Source of the DNA: Phyllobacteriaceae bacterium
Lineage (GTDB): Bacteria > Pseudomonadota > Alphaproteobacteria > Rhizobiales > Devosiaceae
Reading direction: 5' to 3'
NCBI GenBank assembly: GCA_012799265.1
Contig: JAAZLP010000463.1
Coordinates: forward strand, 1-21,561
DNA length: 21,561 bases
Within the stretch, counting starts at the first letter, position 1. Each line of letters starts with the position of its first letter. This document shows positions 1 through 7,759 of this stretch, in pieces. Under the pieces are notes generated by a model. The model had not been told where the DNA came from. It ran no database searches and worked only from the letters and a program-made list of their open reading frames with translations. The position numbers and the translations under genes were made by a program.

Positions 1-547
1 CGGGGCCGCAATCCAGATCGCCCATAATCTGGAAGCCAGCGCCATCGGCGTCGTCTCCAGCCCGGCCAAGGCCGACTATTGTCTCGCCCTTGGCGCATCC
101 GCCGTGATCGATCGCAGCAGTGAAGACATTGTCGAACGGGTGAAACAACTGACAGGCGGGCGTGGCGTTGACCGCGTAGTGGATATTGTCGGCGGCGACA
201 TGGCCCGCACCAATGTCGAGGCCTCCGCCCGCGGCGGCCATATCGTCCAGATCTCCACCCTCGAGGGCGGCAATGCCAAGGTTCCGCTGCGCCAGATGAT
301 GGCCAAGGACCTCACTCTCTCGGCCTCCACCCTTCGTCCGCAGACCGCCGCCACAAAGGCCGCCATCGCGCAGCGCATCCGCACCGATTTTCTGCCCGCA
401 CTCGCTGCGCCCGGCTTTATCAAGCCGCGCGTGACCACCTTTGATCTGGAGCATGCAAGCGATGCGCACCGGCTCATGGAGTCCCGCAATCACCAGGGCA
501 AACTTGTCCTTCTCACCGCCTTCGGGGCCGAGGAGAACGCCAGTTAG
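1..547 (+). CDS. Zinc-binding dehydrogenase / NADPH:quinone reductase family, C-terminal part (5' end outside window)
   Basis: The reading frame is open from base 2 and ends at TAG 545-547, so only about 181 C-terminal residues are visible. The piece covers the second half of the Rossmann-type cofactor domain and the end of the catalytic domain of a medium-chain dehydrogenase/reductase. An early stretch reads ASAIGVVSSPAKADYCLALG, followed by GASAVID, then ERVKQLTGGRGVDRVVDIVGG; this 'hypothetical GGxGVDxVxDxVGG' pattern is typical of quinone oxidoreductase-like MDR proteins, which reduce quinones or enones with NADPH. A later GGHIVQIS strand and the C-terminal 'SRNHQGKLVL' motif (HxGKLVL, shared by quinone reductases) support the family. 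The protein is probably soluble and cytoplasmic. Substrate cannot be told, and the N-terminal zinc or substrate residues lie outside the window. Confidence 0.85.
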   Translation, partial: GAAIQIAHNLEASAIGVVSSPAKADYCLALGASAVIDRSSEDIVERVKQLTGGRGVDRVVDIVGGDMARTNVEASARGGHIVQISTLEGGNAKVPLRQMMAKDLTLSASTLRPQTAATKAAIAQRIRTDFLPALAAPGFIKPRVTTFDLEHASDAHRLMESRNHQGKLVLLTAFGAEENAS

Positions 548-550
548 CCG

Positions 551-579
551 TTGCGGAACAGCCATTTTCTCCCTATAAT
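551..579 (+). promoter_or_regulatory. Sigma-70-type promoter for trcR
   Basis: A perfect -10 hexamer TATAAT lies at 574-579, with TTGCGG at 551-556 as the -35 and a spacer of exactly 17 bases. The -35 keeps only the TTG of the consensus. It starts just after the upstream dehydrogenase stop (547) and would give a leader of roughly 75 bases before the trcR start at 663. Such a good -10 is rare in this GC-rich sequence. No start-site data are available, so this is a sequence-only call. Confidence 0.6.
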
Positions 580-609
580 GGTCGTCAGTTCCCCCTCAGA
601 TTTGACCAA

Positions 610-646
610 GAGGCGGAGCGGCCCGGAGGAAAACCGGCCGCGCCTC
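610..646 (+). promoter_or_regulatory. Stem-loop in the trcR leader, next to the ribosome binding site
   Basis: The leader can fold as GAGGC (610-614) with GCCTC (642-646), and inside that GCGGCC (618-623) with GGCCGC (636-641), leaving a three-base bulge at 615-617. The loop contains a Shine-Dalgarno-like GGAGGA (625-630). The true Shine-Dalgarno AGGAGA (648-653) follows the stem by one base and is nine bases from ATG 663. A stem this close could modulate ribosome access; that role is inference. Confidence 0.4.
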
Positions 647-662
647 CAGGAGAAATTTAACC

Positions 663-1403
663 ATGTCCCAGACCCTTCTGATGCCCAAGGCGACCGCCGT
701 CTGGCTCGTGGACAACACTGCGTTGTCCTTCGAACAGATCGCCGCCTTCTGCACGCTGCATCCGCTTGAAGTTCAGGGCATTGCCGATGGCGACGTGGCC
801 AGCGGGATCATGGGCGTCAACCCGATCCAGAACGGTCAGCTGACCCGCGAAGAGATCGAAAAGGCGGAAGCCGATCCCAACTACCGCATGAAGGTCAGCG
901 ATCCGAAGGTTCGCGTCGCTGCCGTCAAGCGCAAGGGCCCGCGCTATACCCCGATCTCGCGCCGCAACGAGCGCCCCAACGCCATCAAGTGGCTGGTGCG
1001 TAACCATCCCGAGCTCAAGGACGCCCAGATCATGCGTCTGGTCGGCACCACCAAGTCGACCATCGACTCGGTCCGCGACAACACCCACTGGAACGCTGCC
1101 AACCTGACGGCCATGGACCCGGTAACGCTGGGCCTGTGCAGCCAGATCGACCTCGACCTTGAGGTCAAGCGCGCATCCAAGGATGCTCCGGCTACCAACG
1201 AGCTGGCCGAAGGCACCATGCTGATGACCGCTGAAGAAGCCCTGGCCCGCGCCGCCGGTCGCGCGCACCCGGAGTCGGACGACAACACCTTTGATGGCGA
1301 GGAAGAGGGCAGCAGCCGCTCCCAGCACGCCGCCGACGAGCTCGATGCGGACTCCGTCTTCGCCAAGCTCAAGTCGCTCAAGTCCACCAGCGACGACGAA
1401 TAA
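663..1403 (+). CDS. trcR: Cell cycle transcriptional regulator TrcR (DUF1013 family)
   Basis: A 246-residue protein starting MSQTLLMPKATAVWLVDNTA, the hallmark opening of the DUF1013 family that is restricted to alphaproteobacteria and annotated as TrcR, a cell-cycle transcription regulator. Two helix-turn-helix-like segments are visible: residues about 21-43 (LSFEQIAAFCTLHPLEVQGI) and 118-140 (LKDAQIMRLVGTTKSTIDSV). The C-terminal part, about residues 200-246, is acidic and low in complexity (DGEEEG, STSDDE). Length matches the family. ATG 663 is chosen because AGGAGA at 648-653 sits nine bases upstream and the family N-terminus begins exactly here. The gene stands alone, with its own promoter at 551-579 and an intrinsic terminator right after the stop. 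Binding targets cannot be read from sequence. Confidence 0.93.
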   Translation: MSQTLLMPKATAVWLVDNTALSFEQIAAFCTLHPLEVQGIADGDVASGIMGVNPIQNGQLTREEIEKAEADPNYRMKVSDPKVRVAAVKRKGPRYTPISRRNERPNAIKWLVRNHPELKDAQIMRLVGTTKSTIDSVRDNTHWNAANLTAMDPVTLGLCSQIDLDLEVKRASKDAPATNELAEGTMLMTAEEALARAAGRAHPESDDNTFDGEEEGSSRSQHAADELDADSVFAKLKSLKSTSDDE

Positions 1404-1410
1404 GAGTTGC

Positions 1411-1436
1411 AATCCCCGCTCCGGCGGGGATTTTTT
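1411..1436 (+). terminator. Intrinsic terminator of trcR
   Basis: Perfect 9-bp stem AATCCCCGC (1411-1419) / GCGGGGATT (1424-1432) with loop TCCG, running into six T residues at 1431-1436. It begins eight bases after the trcR stop. Confidence 0.92.
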
Positions 1437-1574
1437 ACGTCGTGTTCCGGAAGAGATTGCCCTTACTGCCTTGCCGTCTTTTGTGGGCGGCAGTCTCGGC
1501 GGAACGCGATGAACCGCTACCCCTCACGAGAACGGCTGGTGGCATAGTCCACTCACAACAATCCACCGAGCGCG

Positions 1575-2333
1575 ATGGCCGACCCGATCTTCATCCTTGT
1601 TTCCGTCACCGCGGTTGTGCTCGTCGGCCTGAGCAAGGCCGGACTTCTGGGCGCCGTCGGCGTCGTCGGCGTGCCACTGCTGACGCTTCTCATGGCCCCG
1701 CGCGATGCCGCTGGCGTCATGCTGCCCATCCTCCTCTGCATGGATGTCGTGGCCGTCTATATGTACCGCAAGGAATGCAACTGGAGCATCCTGCGCATCA
1801 TGCTGCCGGGCGCGGCCATCGGCACCATTATCGGCTGGGTACTCTGGACAGTGGTCAGCGATGCAGTAGTCCTGCTGATGGTCGGGGTCATCACCCTGCT
1901 CTTCGTGCTCGACGCCATCATCCCCTGGCGCAAGAAGCTCGAAGGCCTGCCGCCGTCAAAACCCTGGGGCGCCTTCTGGGGCGGCCTTGCCGGCTTCACC
2001 AGCTTCATCTCCCATACCGGCGGCCCGCCGTTCCAGATCTACGCCCTACCCCTGCGCATGAAGCCTGCGGTCTATGCCGGCACCAGCGCCTTCTTCTTTG
2101 CCATCGTCAACACATCCAAGCTCGTGCCCTATTACTTCCTGGGCCAGCTCAACGTGCACAACCTCACCCTCTCAGCCATGCTGGCGCCCGTAGGCATCAT
2201 GGGTGTGTTGCTTGGCGTCTATCTGGTGCGTCGGATTTCAGCCAAGCTCTTCTACCAAATAGCCTATTGGCTGATCTTCATTCTGGCATTCAAGCTCATC
2301 TGGGACGGGATCAGCGGCATCATGGCAGGCTGA
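1575..2333 (+). CDS. TauE/SafE family sulfite exporter-like membrane protein
   Basis: A 252-residue, very hydrophobic protein with about seven or eight membrane segments. The opening (VVLVGLSKAGLLGAVGVVGV) is the first TauE/SafE repeat motif, and the partner motif appears in the second half at about residues 138-152 (GLAGFTSFISHTGGPP), giving the internal two-repeat layout of the family. Family members are proposed inner-membrane exporters of sulfite, sulfoacetate or related anions; the substrate here is not known. ATG 1575 is the only good start: an in-frame TAG at 1545-1547 blocks upstream extension. Its ribosome site is weak (CCGAG just upstream). The following peptidase gene starts 67 bases downstream on the same strand, with no clear terminator between them. 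Confidence 0.88.
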   Translation: MADPIFILVSVTAVVLVGLSKAGLLGAVGVVGVPLLTLLMAPRDAAGVMLPILLCMDVVAVYMYRKECNWSILRIMLPGAAIGTIIGWVLWTVVSDAVVLLMVGVITLLFVLDAIIPWRKKLEGLPPSKPWGAFWGGLAGFTSFISHTGGPPFQIYALPLRMKPAVYAGTSAFFFAIVNTSKLVPYYFLGQLNVHNLTLSAMLAPVGIMGVLLGVYLVRRISAKLFYQIAYWLIFILAFKLIWDGISGIMAG

Positions 2334-2400
2334 GCGGCCTTCACAGCGGCGCCCCTGATGGTTAAGGTCCGCCCCGATTAATCGATCGGGAGTCGAGTTC

Positions 2401-4203
2401 ATGACTGCAGCCGCACAAAAGGGCCACAACCAGTTTGGCGCCCTGCCCGTCTGGGACCTGAATGACCTCTATCCCGGCAAGGACAGCCCCGAATTCAAGG
2501 CGGCGCTCGAAGAGGCCAAGGCACTCGCCGCCAAATTTGAGGCCGACTACAAGGGCAAGCTCATCGAGCTCACCAAGGCGGGCAAGCTCATCCAGTCCAT
2601 CAAGGACAGCGAAAAGCTCGAAGACGTCGCCGGCCGCATCGGCTCCTTTGCCTTCCTGCAATATGCGCAGAACACAACCGATCCCGACCGCGCCAAGTTC
2701 ATGGGCGACATCAACGAGGCGCTGACGGCGCTCTCGACCAAAACCCTGTTCTATTCCCTCGAACTCAACCGCATCGACGACGCCGACCTCGAAGCCGCTT
2801 TCGCTGCCGATCCCGAACTGGCGCGTTACAAGGTCTGGTTTGCCGAACTGCGCAAGGCCAAGCCGCATCAGCTCGATGACAAGCTCGAAGAGCTGTTCCA
2901 GGATAAGTCGGTCACCGCTTTTTCGGCCTGGAACCGCCTCTATGACGAGACGCTGTCCAGCCTCAAATTCGATGTCGACGGCGAGGAAATGGACATCGAG
3001 GCGACGCTGCACCTCTTGTCCGAAAAGGACGGCGCCAAGCGCGAGGCCGCCTTCCACGCGCTGGCCAAGACCTTCAAGGACAATGTCCGCCTCTTCACCC
3101 ACATCACCAATGTGCTGGCCAAGGACAAGGAAATCTCCGATCGCTGGCGTGGTTATGAGGACGTCGCCGACAGCCGTCACATGGCCAATTCCATCGAACG
3201 CGAAGTCGTCGATGCGCTGCAGACTGCCGTACAGGCGGCCTATCCGCGTCTCTCGCATCGCTACTACAAGATGAAGGCCAGGTGGTTCGGTAAGGACAAG
3301 CTCAATGCCTGGGACCGCAATGCGCCGCTGCCAACCAGCGACGAACGCATCTGGGATTGGGACAGCGCGGTCTCGACCGTGCTCGACGCCTATGGCCGCT
3401 TCTCTCCAGACCTTGCTGAAGTGGCAAAGCCCTTCTTCAATTCGGGCTGGATCGACGCCCCGGCGGGCAATGGCAAGCGCTCCGGCGCCTTTGCGCACCC
3501 CACCGTGCCCAGCGCCCATCCCTATCTGATGCTCAACTATCTCGGCCGCACCCGGGATATCATGACCCTCGCCCATGAGCTTGGTCATGGTGTGCACCAG
3601 CGTCTGGCCGCCGCGCAGGGCCCGATCCTCTCCAACACGCCGCTGACGCTCGCAGAGACCGCATCCGTCTTCGGCGAGATGCTGACCTTCCGTGCGCTGC
3701 TCGACAAAACCACCGATCCCAAGCAGCGTTTTGCCCTGCTCTCCTCCAAGGTTGAGGACATGCTCAACACGGTGGTGCGGCAGATTGCCTTCTACACCTT
3801 CGAGCGCAAGGTCCATACAGCCCGACGCAATGGTGAATTGCGTGCGGAGGAGATCAACGCACTCTGGCTCGAAGTTCAGGCGGAATCGCTGGGCGATGGC
3901 ATCATTGCCAATGACGGATATGAGGTCTTCTGGACCTACATTCCGCACTTCATCCATTCGCCCTTCTACGTGTACGCCTACGCGTTTGGTGACTGCCTTG
4001 TGAACTCGCTCTATGCACAGTATGAGAAATCGAGCGATGGCTTTGCGGAGCGCTACTTTGAGCTCCTCAAGGCAGGGGGCAGCAAGCATCACTCAGAACT
4101 TCTGGCGCCCTTCGGGCTGGATGCAAAAGACCCCCAATTCTGGTCGCTTGGCCTCTCGATGATCGAGCGGCTGATCGACGAGCTGGAAGCCACCTCCCCC
4201 TGA
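2401..4203 (+). CDS. pepF: M3 family oligoendopeptidase (PepF type)
   Basis: A 600-residue zinc metallopeptidase, the usual size for the M3B oligoendopeptidase F group, which cleaves short peptides in the cytoplasm. The zinc site is present: H392-E393-L-G-H396 (in TLAHELGHGVHQ) with the third ligand most likely E419 in LTLAETASVFGE, 27 residues downstream. The N-terminal half is the helical M3 region. Near the C-terminus, HFIHSPFYVYAYAFGDCL supplies the conserved His and Tyr residues that stabilise the transition state in M3 enzymes. There is no signal peptide. ATG 2401 follows GGGAG at 2388-2392. The gene ends 51 bases before the oxidase subunit IV gene. A long antisense open frame covers much of it but has no recognisable domain. 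Confidence 0.95.
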   Translation: MTAAAQKGHNQFGALPVWDLNDLYPGKDSPEFKAALEEAKALAAKFEADYKGKLIELTKAGKLIQSIKDSEKLEDVAGRIGSFAFLQYAQNTTDPDRAKFMGDINEALTALSTKTLFYSLELNRIDDADLEAAFAADPELARYKVWFAELRKAKPHQLDDKLEELFQDKSVTAFSAWNRLYDETLSSLKFDVDGEEMDIEATLHLLSEKDGAKREAAFHALAKTFKDNVRLFTHITNVLAKDKEISDRWRGYEDVADSRHMANSIEREVVDALQTAVQAAYPRLSHRYYKMKARWFGKDKLNAWDRNAPLPTSDERIWDWDSAVSTVLDAYGRFSPDLAEVAKPFFNSGWIDAPAGNGKRSGAFAHPTVPSAHPYLMLNYLGRTRDIMTLAHELGHGVHQRLAAAQGPILSNTPLTLAETASVFGEMLTFRALLDKTTDPKQRFALLSSKVEDMLNTVVRQIAFYTFERKVHTARRNGELRAEEINALWLEVQAESLGDGIIANDGYEVFWTYIPHFIHSPFYVYAYAFGDCLVNSLYAQYEKSSDGFAERYFELLKAGGSKHHSELLAPFGLDAKDPQFWSLGLSMIERLIDELEATSP

Positions 4204-4254
4204 GGCGAGTCTTTCGGCCTACAACTTATTGACGACTATGCTTCAGAGGATCTG

Positions 4255-4419
4255 ATGGCCAATACAACGACAGAACCCCATCCCGCGCCTGTCCTGGAAT
4301 CCGCTATGGATTATGCCGAACACGAAAAGACCTATAAGGGCTTCGTCACAGGCGTAAAGTGGACGATCTACATTGCCTCGGCCTCGATGGTGATCCTGTA
4401 TTTCCTGATCATTCACTGA
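4255..4419 (+). CDS. aa3-type cytochrome c oxidase subunit IV (54 aa)
   Basis: A 54-residue protein starting MANTTTEPHPAPVL and containing MDYAEHEKTYKGF, the conserved soluble motif of the small bacterial aa3-type cytochrome c oxidase subunit IV family (Pfam COX4_pro_2). One membrane helix fills residues about 34-53 (TGVKWTIYIASASMVILYFL). In Paracoccus and Rhodobacter oxidase structures this subunit is a single helix at the edge of the complex with no known catalytic role. The start follows a strong AGAGGA (4245-4250), four bases before ATG 4255. It lies 64 bases upstream of pntAA on the same strand and away from any visible cox genes. That placement next to the transhydrogenase recurs in Hyphomicrobiales as far as I recall; its meaning is unknown. 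Confidence 0.88.
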   Translation: MANTTTEPHPAPVLESAMDYAEHEKTYKGFVTGVKWTIYIASASMVILYFLIIH

Positions 4420-4483
4420 TCTTTCGTTCAGCATATGCCCGTAGCAGGTGCTTGCCCGCAGGCAGGCGGGTAGGAGAATTTCC

Positions 4484-5853
4484 ATGAAGATTGCCGTCTT
4501 GCGCGAGCGCTTCGAGGGTGAAAGCCGCGTATCGGCCACCCCCGAAACCGTCGCCAAACTTATTGGTCTCGGCGCCCAGGTCACCGTAGAGAAAGGCGCC
4601 GGCCTCGGCTCGCGCATCGGTGACGCAGATTTCGTCACCGCTGGTGCCACCATTGGTGAAACCACCGCAGCCACCCTCAAGGGCGCCGATATCGTGCTCT
4701 GCGTCCGCCGTCCGGCCGCAGCCGATCTCGCAGGCGTTGCCAAGGGCGCGCTGGTGATCGGTGCCTCGATCCCTATGGCAACGAGAATGACGTTGCCGCG
4801 CTGGCCAAGGCCGGCGTGACCGCCGTGGTTATGGAATTCATGCCGCGCATCACCCGCGCTCAGGTCATGGATATCCTGTCCTCGCAGGCAAACCTTGCAG
4901 GCTATCAGGGCGTTATTGAGGCAGCCGCTGTCTTTGATCGCGCCATGCCGATGATGATGACCGCTGCCGGTACCGTGCGTCCGGCCAAGGCATTCGTCAT
5001 GGGTGCTGGCGTTGCTGGCCTCCAGGCCATTGCAACTGCAAAGCGTCTCGGCTGCGTTGTGTCGGCAACCGACGTGCGCGCCGCTGCCGGCGAGCAGGTT
5101 GAATCGCTTGGCGCCAAGTTCATCATGACCGAAGCCCTCAAGGACGCTTCGGGCACCGGCGGCTATGCACGCGAACTGACCAAGGACGAACAGGCTGCCC
5201 AAGCAGAACTGGTTGCCGGTCACATCTCCAAGCAGGACATCGTCATCACCACCGCTTTGATCCCGGGTCGCCCGGCGCCGAAGCTGGTGACCAAGGCCAT
5301 GGTCGAATCCATGCCGGCCGGTTCCGTGATCGTTGACCTTGCTGCCGAGCGCGGCGGCAATGTCGAGCTGACCCAGCCTGGCAAGGTTGTCGAGCATAAT
5401 GGCGTGACCATCATTGGTTACACCAACATGCAGGGTCGCATCCCGACCACCGCCAGCCAGCTCTACGCCCGCAACCTCTATGCCTTCCTCGAGACCCTGG
5501 TCGACAAGAAGGAAAAGAAGCTGGCGATCAACTGGGAAGACGAACTGGTCAAGGCCACCGTTCTCACCCGTGACGGCGCCATCGTGCATCCGAACTTCGC
5601 CAACGTCGCGCCCGCTGCTGCGGCCGAGCCCGTAGCCGTTGCCAAGGATGCCCCGGCAAAGACCGGCGCGACCAAGAAGCCGGCTGCCGCCAAGGCTGAA
5701 ACCAGCGACGCCGTCGCTGCCCCGGCCAAGAAGGCACCCGCCAAGAAGACTGCAGCGGCCACTGAAGCCGCACCCGCCGAAGCGGCCAAAAAGCCCGCGG
5801 CGAAGAAGCCTGCTGCTGCCAAGAAGCCAGCTGCACCCAAGGGAGCAAAGTAA
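4484..5853 (+). CDS. pntAA: NAD(P) transhydrogenase subunit alpha, NAD-binding part (PntAA); interrupted by a one-base frameshift
   Basis: Domain I of the proton-translocating transhydrogenase, which binds NAD(H) on the cytoplasmic side and passes hydride to NADP in PntB. ATG 4484 has AGGAGA at 4472-4477. Residues 1-94 (MKIAVLRERFEGESRVSATP) are in one frame, then the homology continues in the -1 frame from GAT 4768 (DPYGNENDVAALAKAG, EFMPRITRAQ). One missing base near 4764-4767 explains it: adding a C restores GALDPYGN. The broken frame ends at TGA 4817-4819, overlapping a GTG at 4816. In restored numbering the NAD loop GAGVAG is 174-179, and TALIPGRPAPKLV and GRIPTTASQLY are intact. The core ends at NFA373; residues 374-456 form a Lys/Ala/Pro-rich tail that family members usually have only as a short linker. 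The rest is well conserved, so a sequencing error or very recent mutation is likely. Confidence 0.9.
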
Positions 5854-6216
5854 ATGGAAGCGACAGCAGAACAGACCGCTGACGTGATCGCCGCTGCGGT
5901 GTCCTCCGCAACCGGCGGGGCAATCGACCCCTTCACCTTCCGCCTCGCCATTTTCGTACTGGCGATTTTCGTGGGCTATTTCGTGGTCTGGTCGGTTACC
6001 CCGGCTCTCCACACCCCGCTGATGAGCGTGACCAACGCGATCTCCTCTGTGATCGTCGTCGGCGCCCTGCTCGCAGTGGGCGTCAGCCTCACCTCCGGCG
6101 GCAGCTGGGAATCCAAGATCTTCGGCTTCATCGCCCTGATCTTTGCCAGCGTGAATATTTTTGGCGGGTTCCTCGTCACCCAGCGCATGCTGGCAATGTA
6201 CAAGAAGAAGGGCTGA
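5854..6216 (+). CDS. pntAB: NAD(P) transhydrogenase, first membrane part (PntAB)
   Basis: A 120-residue membrane protein corresponding to the C-terminal membrane helices of the fused E. coli PntA. The motif VVWSVTPALHTPLMSVTNAISSVIVVGAL (its core HTPLMSVTNAIS) is diagnostic. After a roughly 24-residue soluble N-terminus there are about three to four helices, ending in a basic MYKKKG tail. With PntB it forms domain II, the proton channel that drives NADPH formation with the proton gradient. ATG 5854 directly follows the pntAA stop (TAAATG), with GGGAG at 5841-5845 inside the end of pntAA, so translation is probably coupled. The gap to pntB is five bases. Confidence 0.96.
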   Translation: MEATAEQTADVIAAAVSSATGGAIDPFTFRLAIFVLAIFVGYFVVWSVTPALHTPLMSVTNAISSVIVVGALLAVGVSLTSGGSWESKIFGFIALIFASVNIFGGFLVTQRMLAMYKKKG

Positions 6217-6221
6217 TTTAG

Positions 6222-7628
6222 ATGATCTCTGGGGATATCGCTGCCCTTCTCTATCTGCTGTCCGGCGCGCTGTTCATCCTCGCGCTGAACGGCCTCTCGA
6301 ACCCGAAGACCTCGCGTCGCGGCAACATGTTTGGCATGGTCGGTATGACCATCGCCGTCATCACAACCCTGCTCATTGCTGCCCCGTCTGATTGGGAAAG
6401 CTGGGCGCTCATCGTCGGTGGCATCGCCATCGGTGGCGGCATCGGCGCCTACATGGCCCGCACCGTCAAGATGACGGACATGCCGCAGCTCGTGGCAGCC
6501 TTCCACTCGCTGGTGGGTCTCGCCGCTGTGTTCGTGGCTGCTGCTGCGCTCTACGCTCCGGAAGCCTTCGGCATCGGTTCGCCGGGCCACATCCACCTGC
6601 AGGCCCTGATCGAAATGTCGATCGGTACCGCTGTTGGTGCCTTCACCTTCACCGGTTCGGTCATCGCTTTCGCCAAGCTCAATGGCAACATGAGCGGCAA
6701 GCCGATCATCCTGCCGGCGCGTCACCTGATCCACATCGCCTTCGCTGTGGCCATCGTTGCCCTGGTCTGGATCTTCTCGACCAATGGCGATCCGACCCTG
6801 TTCTGGGTGATCACCATCCTCGCCCTCATCCTGGGCGGCCTGATGATCATCCCGATCGGCGGCGCCGACATGCCCGTCGTGGTCTCCATGCTCAACTCCT
6901 ATTCGGGTTGGGCCGCTGCAGGCATCGGCTTCACGCTCGGCAACACCGCTCTCATCATCACCGGCGCCCTCGTGGGCTCCTCGGGTGCGATCCTCTCCTA
7001 CATCATGTGTAAGGCGATGAACCGCTCCTTCATCTCGGTGATCCTGGGCGGCTTTGGTGCCGATACGTCGGCTGCTGCTGGCGGCGAAGAAGAAACCCGT
7101 CCAGTCAAGCAGGGTGCTGCTGACGACGCGGCCTTCCTCATGAAGAACGCCGGCAAGGTCATCATCGTCCCGGGCTACGGCATGGCCGTTTCCCAGGCAC
7201 AGCACGCCCTGCGCGAAATGTGCGACCTGCTCAAGAAGGAAGGCGTCGAAGTCAAGTACGCCATCCATCCGGTTGCTGGTCGTATGCCAGGCCACATGAA
7301 CGTGCTGCTCGCCGAAGCCAACGTTCCCTATGACGAAGTGTTCGAACTCGAAGACATCAACTCCGAATTCGCACAGGCAGACGTTGCCTTCGTCATCGGC
7401 GCCAACGACGTGACCAACCCGTCGGCCAAGACCGACAAGTCCTCGCCGATCTACGGCATGCCGGTCCTCAACGTTGAAGACGCTGGCACGGTGCTGTTCA
7501 TCAAGCGCGGTATGGCTGCTGGTTACGCCGGTGTTCAGAACGAACTGTTCTTCCGCGACAACACCATGATGCTCTTCGGCGACGCCAAGAAGATGACCGA
7601 AGATATCGTCAAGGCTCTCGGCCACTAA
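6222..7628 (+). CDS. pntB: NAD(P) transhydrogenase subunit beta (PntB)
   Basis: A 468-residue inner-membrane protein, the normal PntB length. The N-terminal ~270 residues hold about nine membrane helices (opening ALLYLLSGALFILALNGLSN, then RGNMFGMVGM; later GGADMPVVVSMLNSYSGWAA), which form the rest of the proton channel. Residues about 300-468 are soluble domain III that binds NADP(H): the fingerprint VPGYGMAVSQAQ has G318-Y-G320-M-A-V323, and VIGANDVTNPSAK (D396) follows, with GRMPGHMNVLLAEANVPYDE between. The linker around residues 290-305 is acidic (GGEEETRPVK). The start at 6222 follows the pntAB stop by five bases. The operon ends with the terminator at 7651-7679. The enzyme supplies NADPH for biosynthesis and redox defence. 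Confidence 0.97.
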   Translation: MISGDIAALLYLLSGALFILALNGLSNPKTSRRGNMFGMVGMTIAVITTLLIAAPSDWESWALIVGGIAIGGGIGAYMARTVKMTDMPQLVAAFHSLVGLAAVFVAAAALYAPEAFGIGSPGHIHLQALIEMSIGTAVGAFTFTGSVIAFAKLNGNMSGKPIILPARHLIHIAFAVAIVALVWIFSTNGDPTLFWVITILALILGGLMIIPIGGADMPVVVSMLNSYSGWAAAGIGFTLGNTALIITGALVGSSGAILSYIMCKAMNRSFISVILGGFGADTSAAAGGEEETRPVKQGAADDAAFLMKNAGKVIIVPGYGMAVSQAQHALREMCDLLKKEGVEVKYAIHPVAGRMPGHMNVLLAEANVPYDEVFELEDINSEFAQADVAFVIGANDVTNPSAKTDKSSPIYGMPVLNVEDAGTVLFIKRGMAAGYAGVQNELFFRDNTMMLFGDAKKMTEDIVKALGH

Positions 7629-7650
7629 GGCCTGCCATCAACGACAACAG

Positions 7651-7679
7651 AACAGCGCCCTCCGGGGCGCTGTTTTTTT
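7651..7679 (+). terminator. Intrinsic terminator of the pnt operon
   Basis: Perfect 10-bp stem AACAGCGCCC (7651-7660) / GGGCGCTGTT (7665-7674), loop TCCG, followed by a run of T to 7679. It lies 22 bases after the pntB stop. Confidence 0.95.
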
Positions 7680-7759
7680 ATGCCAATCGGTACATCCGCA
7701 CTTTGTCGATTAACGCGCGGACAGTCTTGTCCTATCCTCCTCGGCCAAGGGAGAGCCAA

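Noticed and set aside
551..769. Short open frame overlapping the trcR start
   Set aside because: It covers the promoter and leader of trcR, has no ribosome site and no similarity.
2362..4092. Long antisense open frame opposite the M3 peptidase (similar ones at 4243-6012, 5976-7625 and 16514-18013)
   Set aside because: They mirror the codon structure of well-identified genes in GC-rich DNA, show no domain, have biased low-complexity composition and span gene boundaries.
7703..7738. Promoter TTGTCG / TATCCT upstream of the membrane hydrolase
   Set aside because: The spacer is 24 bases, too long for a sigma-70 promoter.
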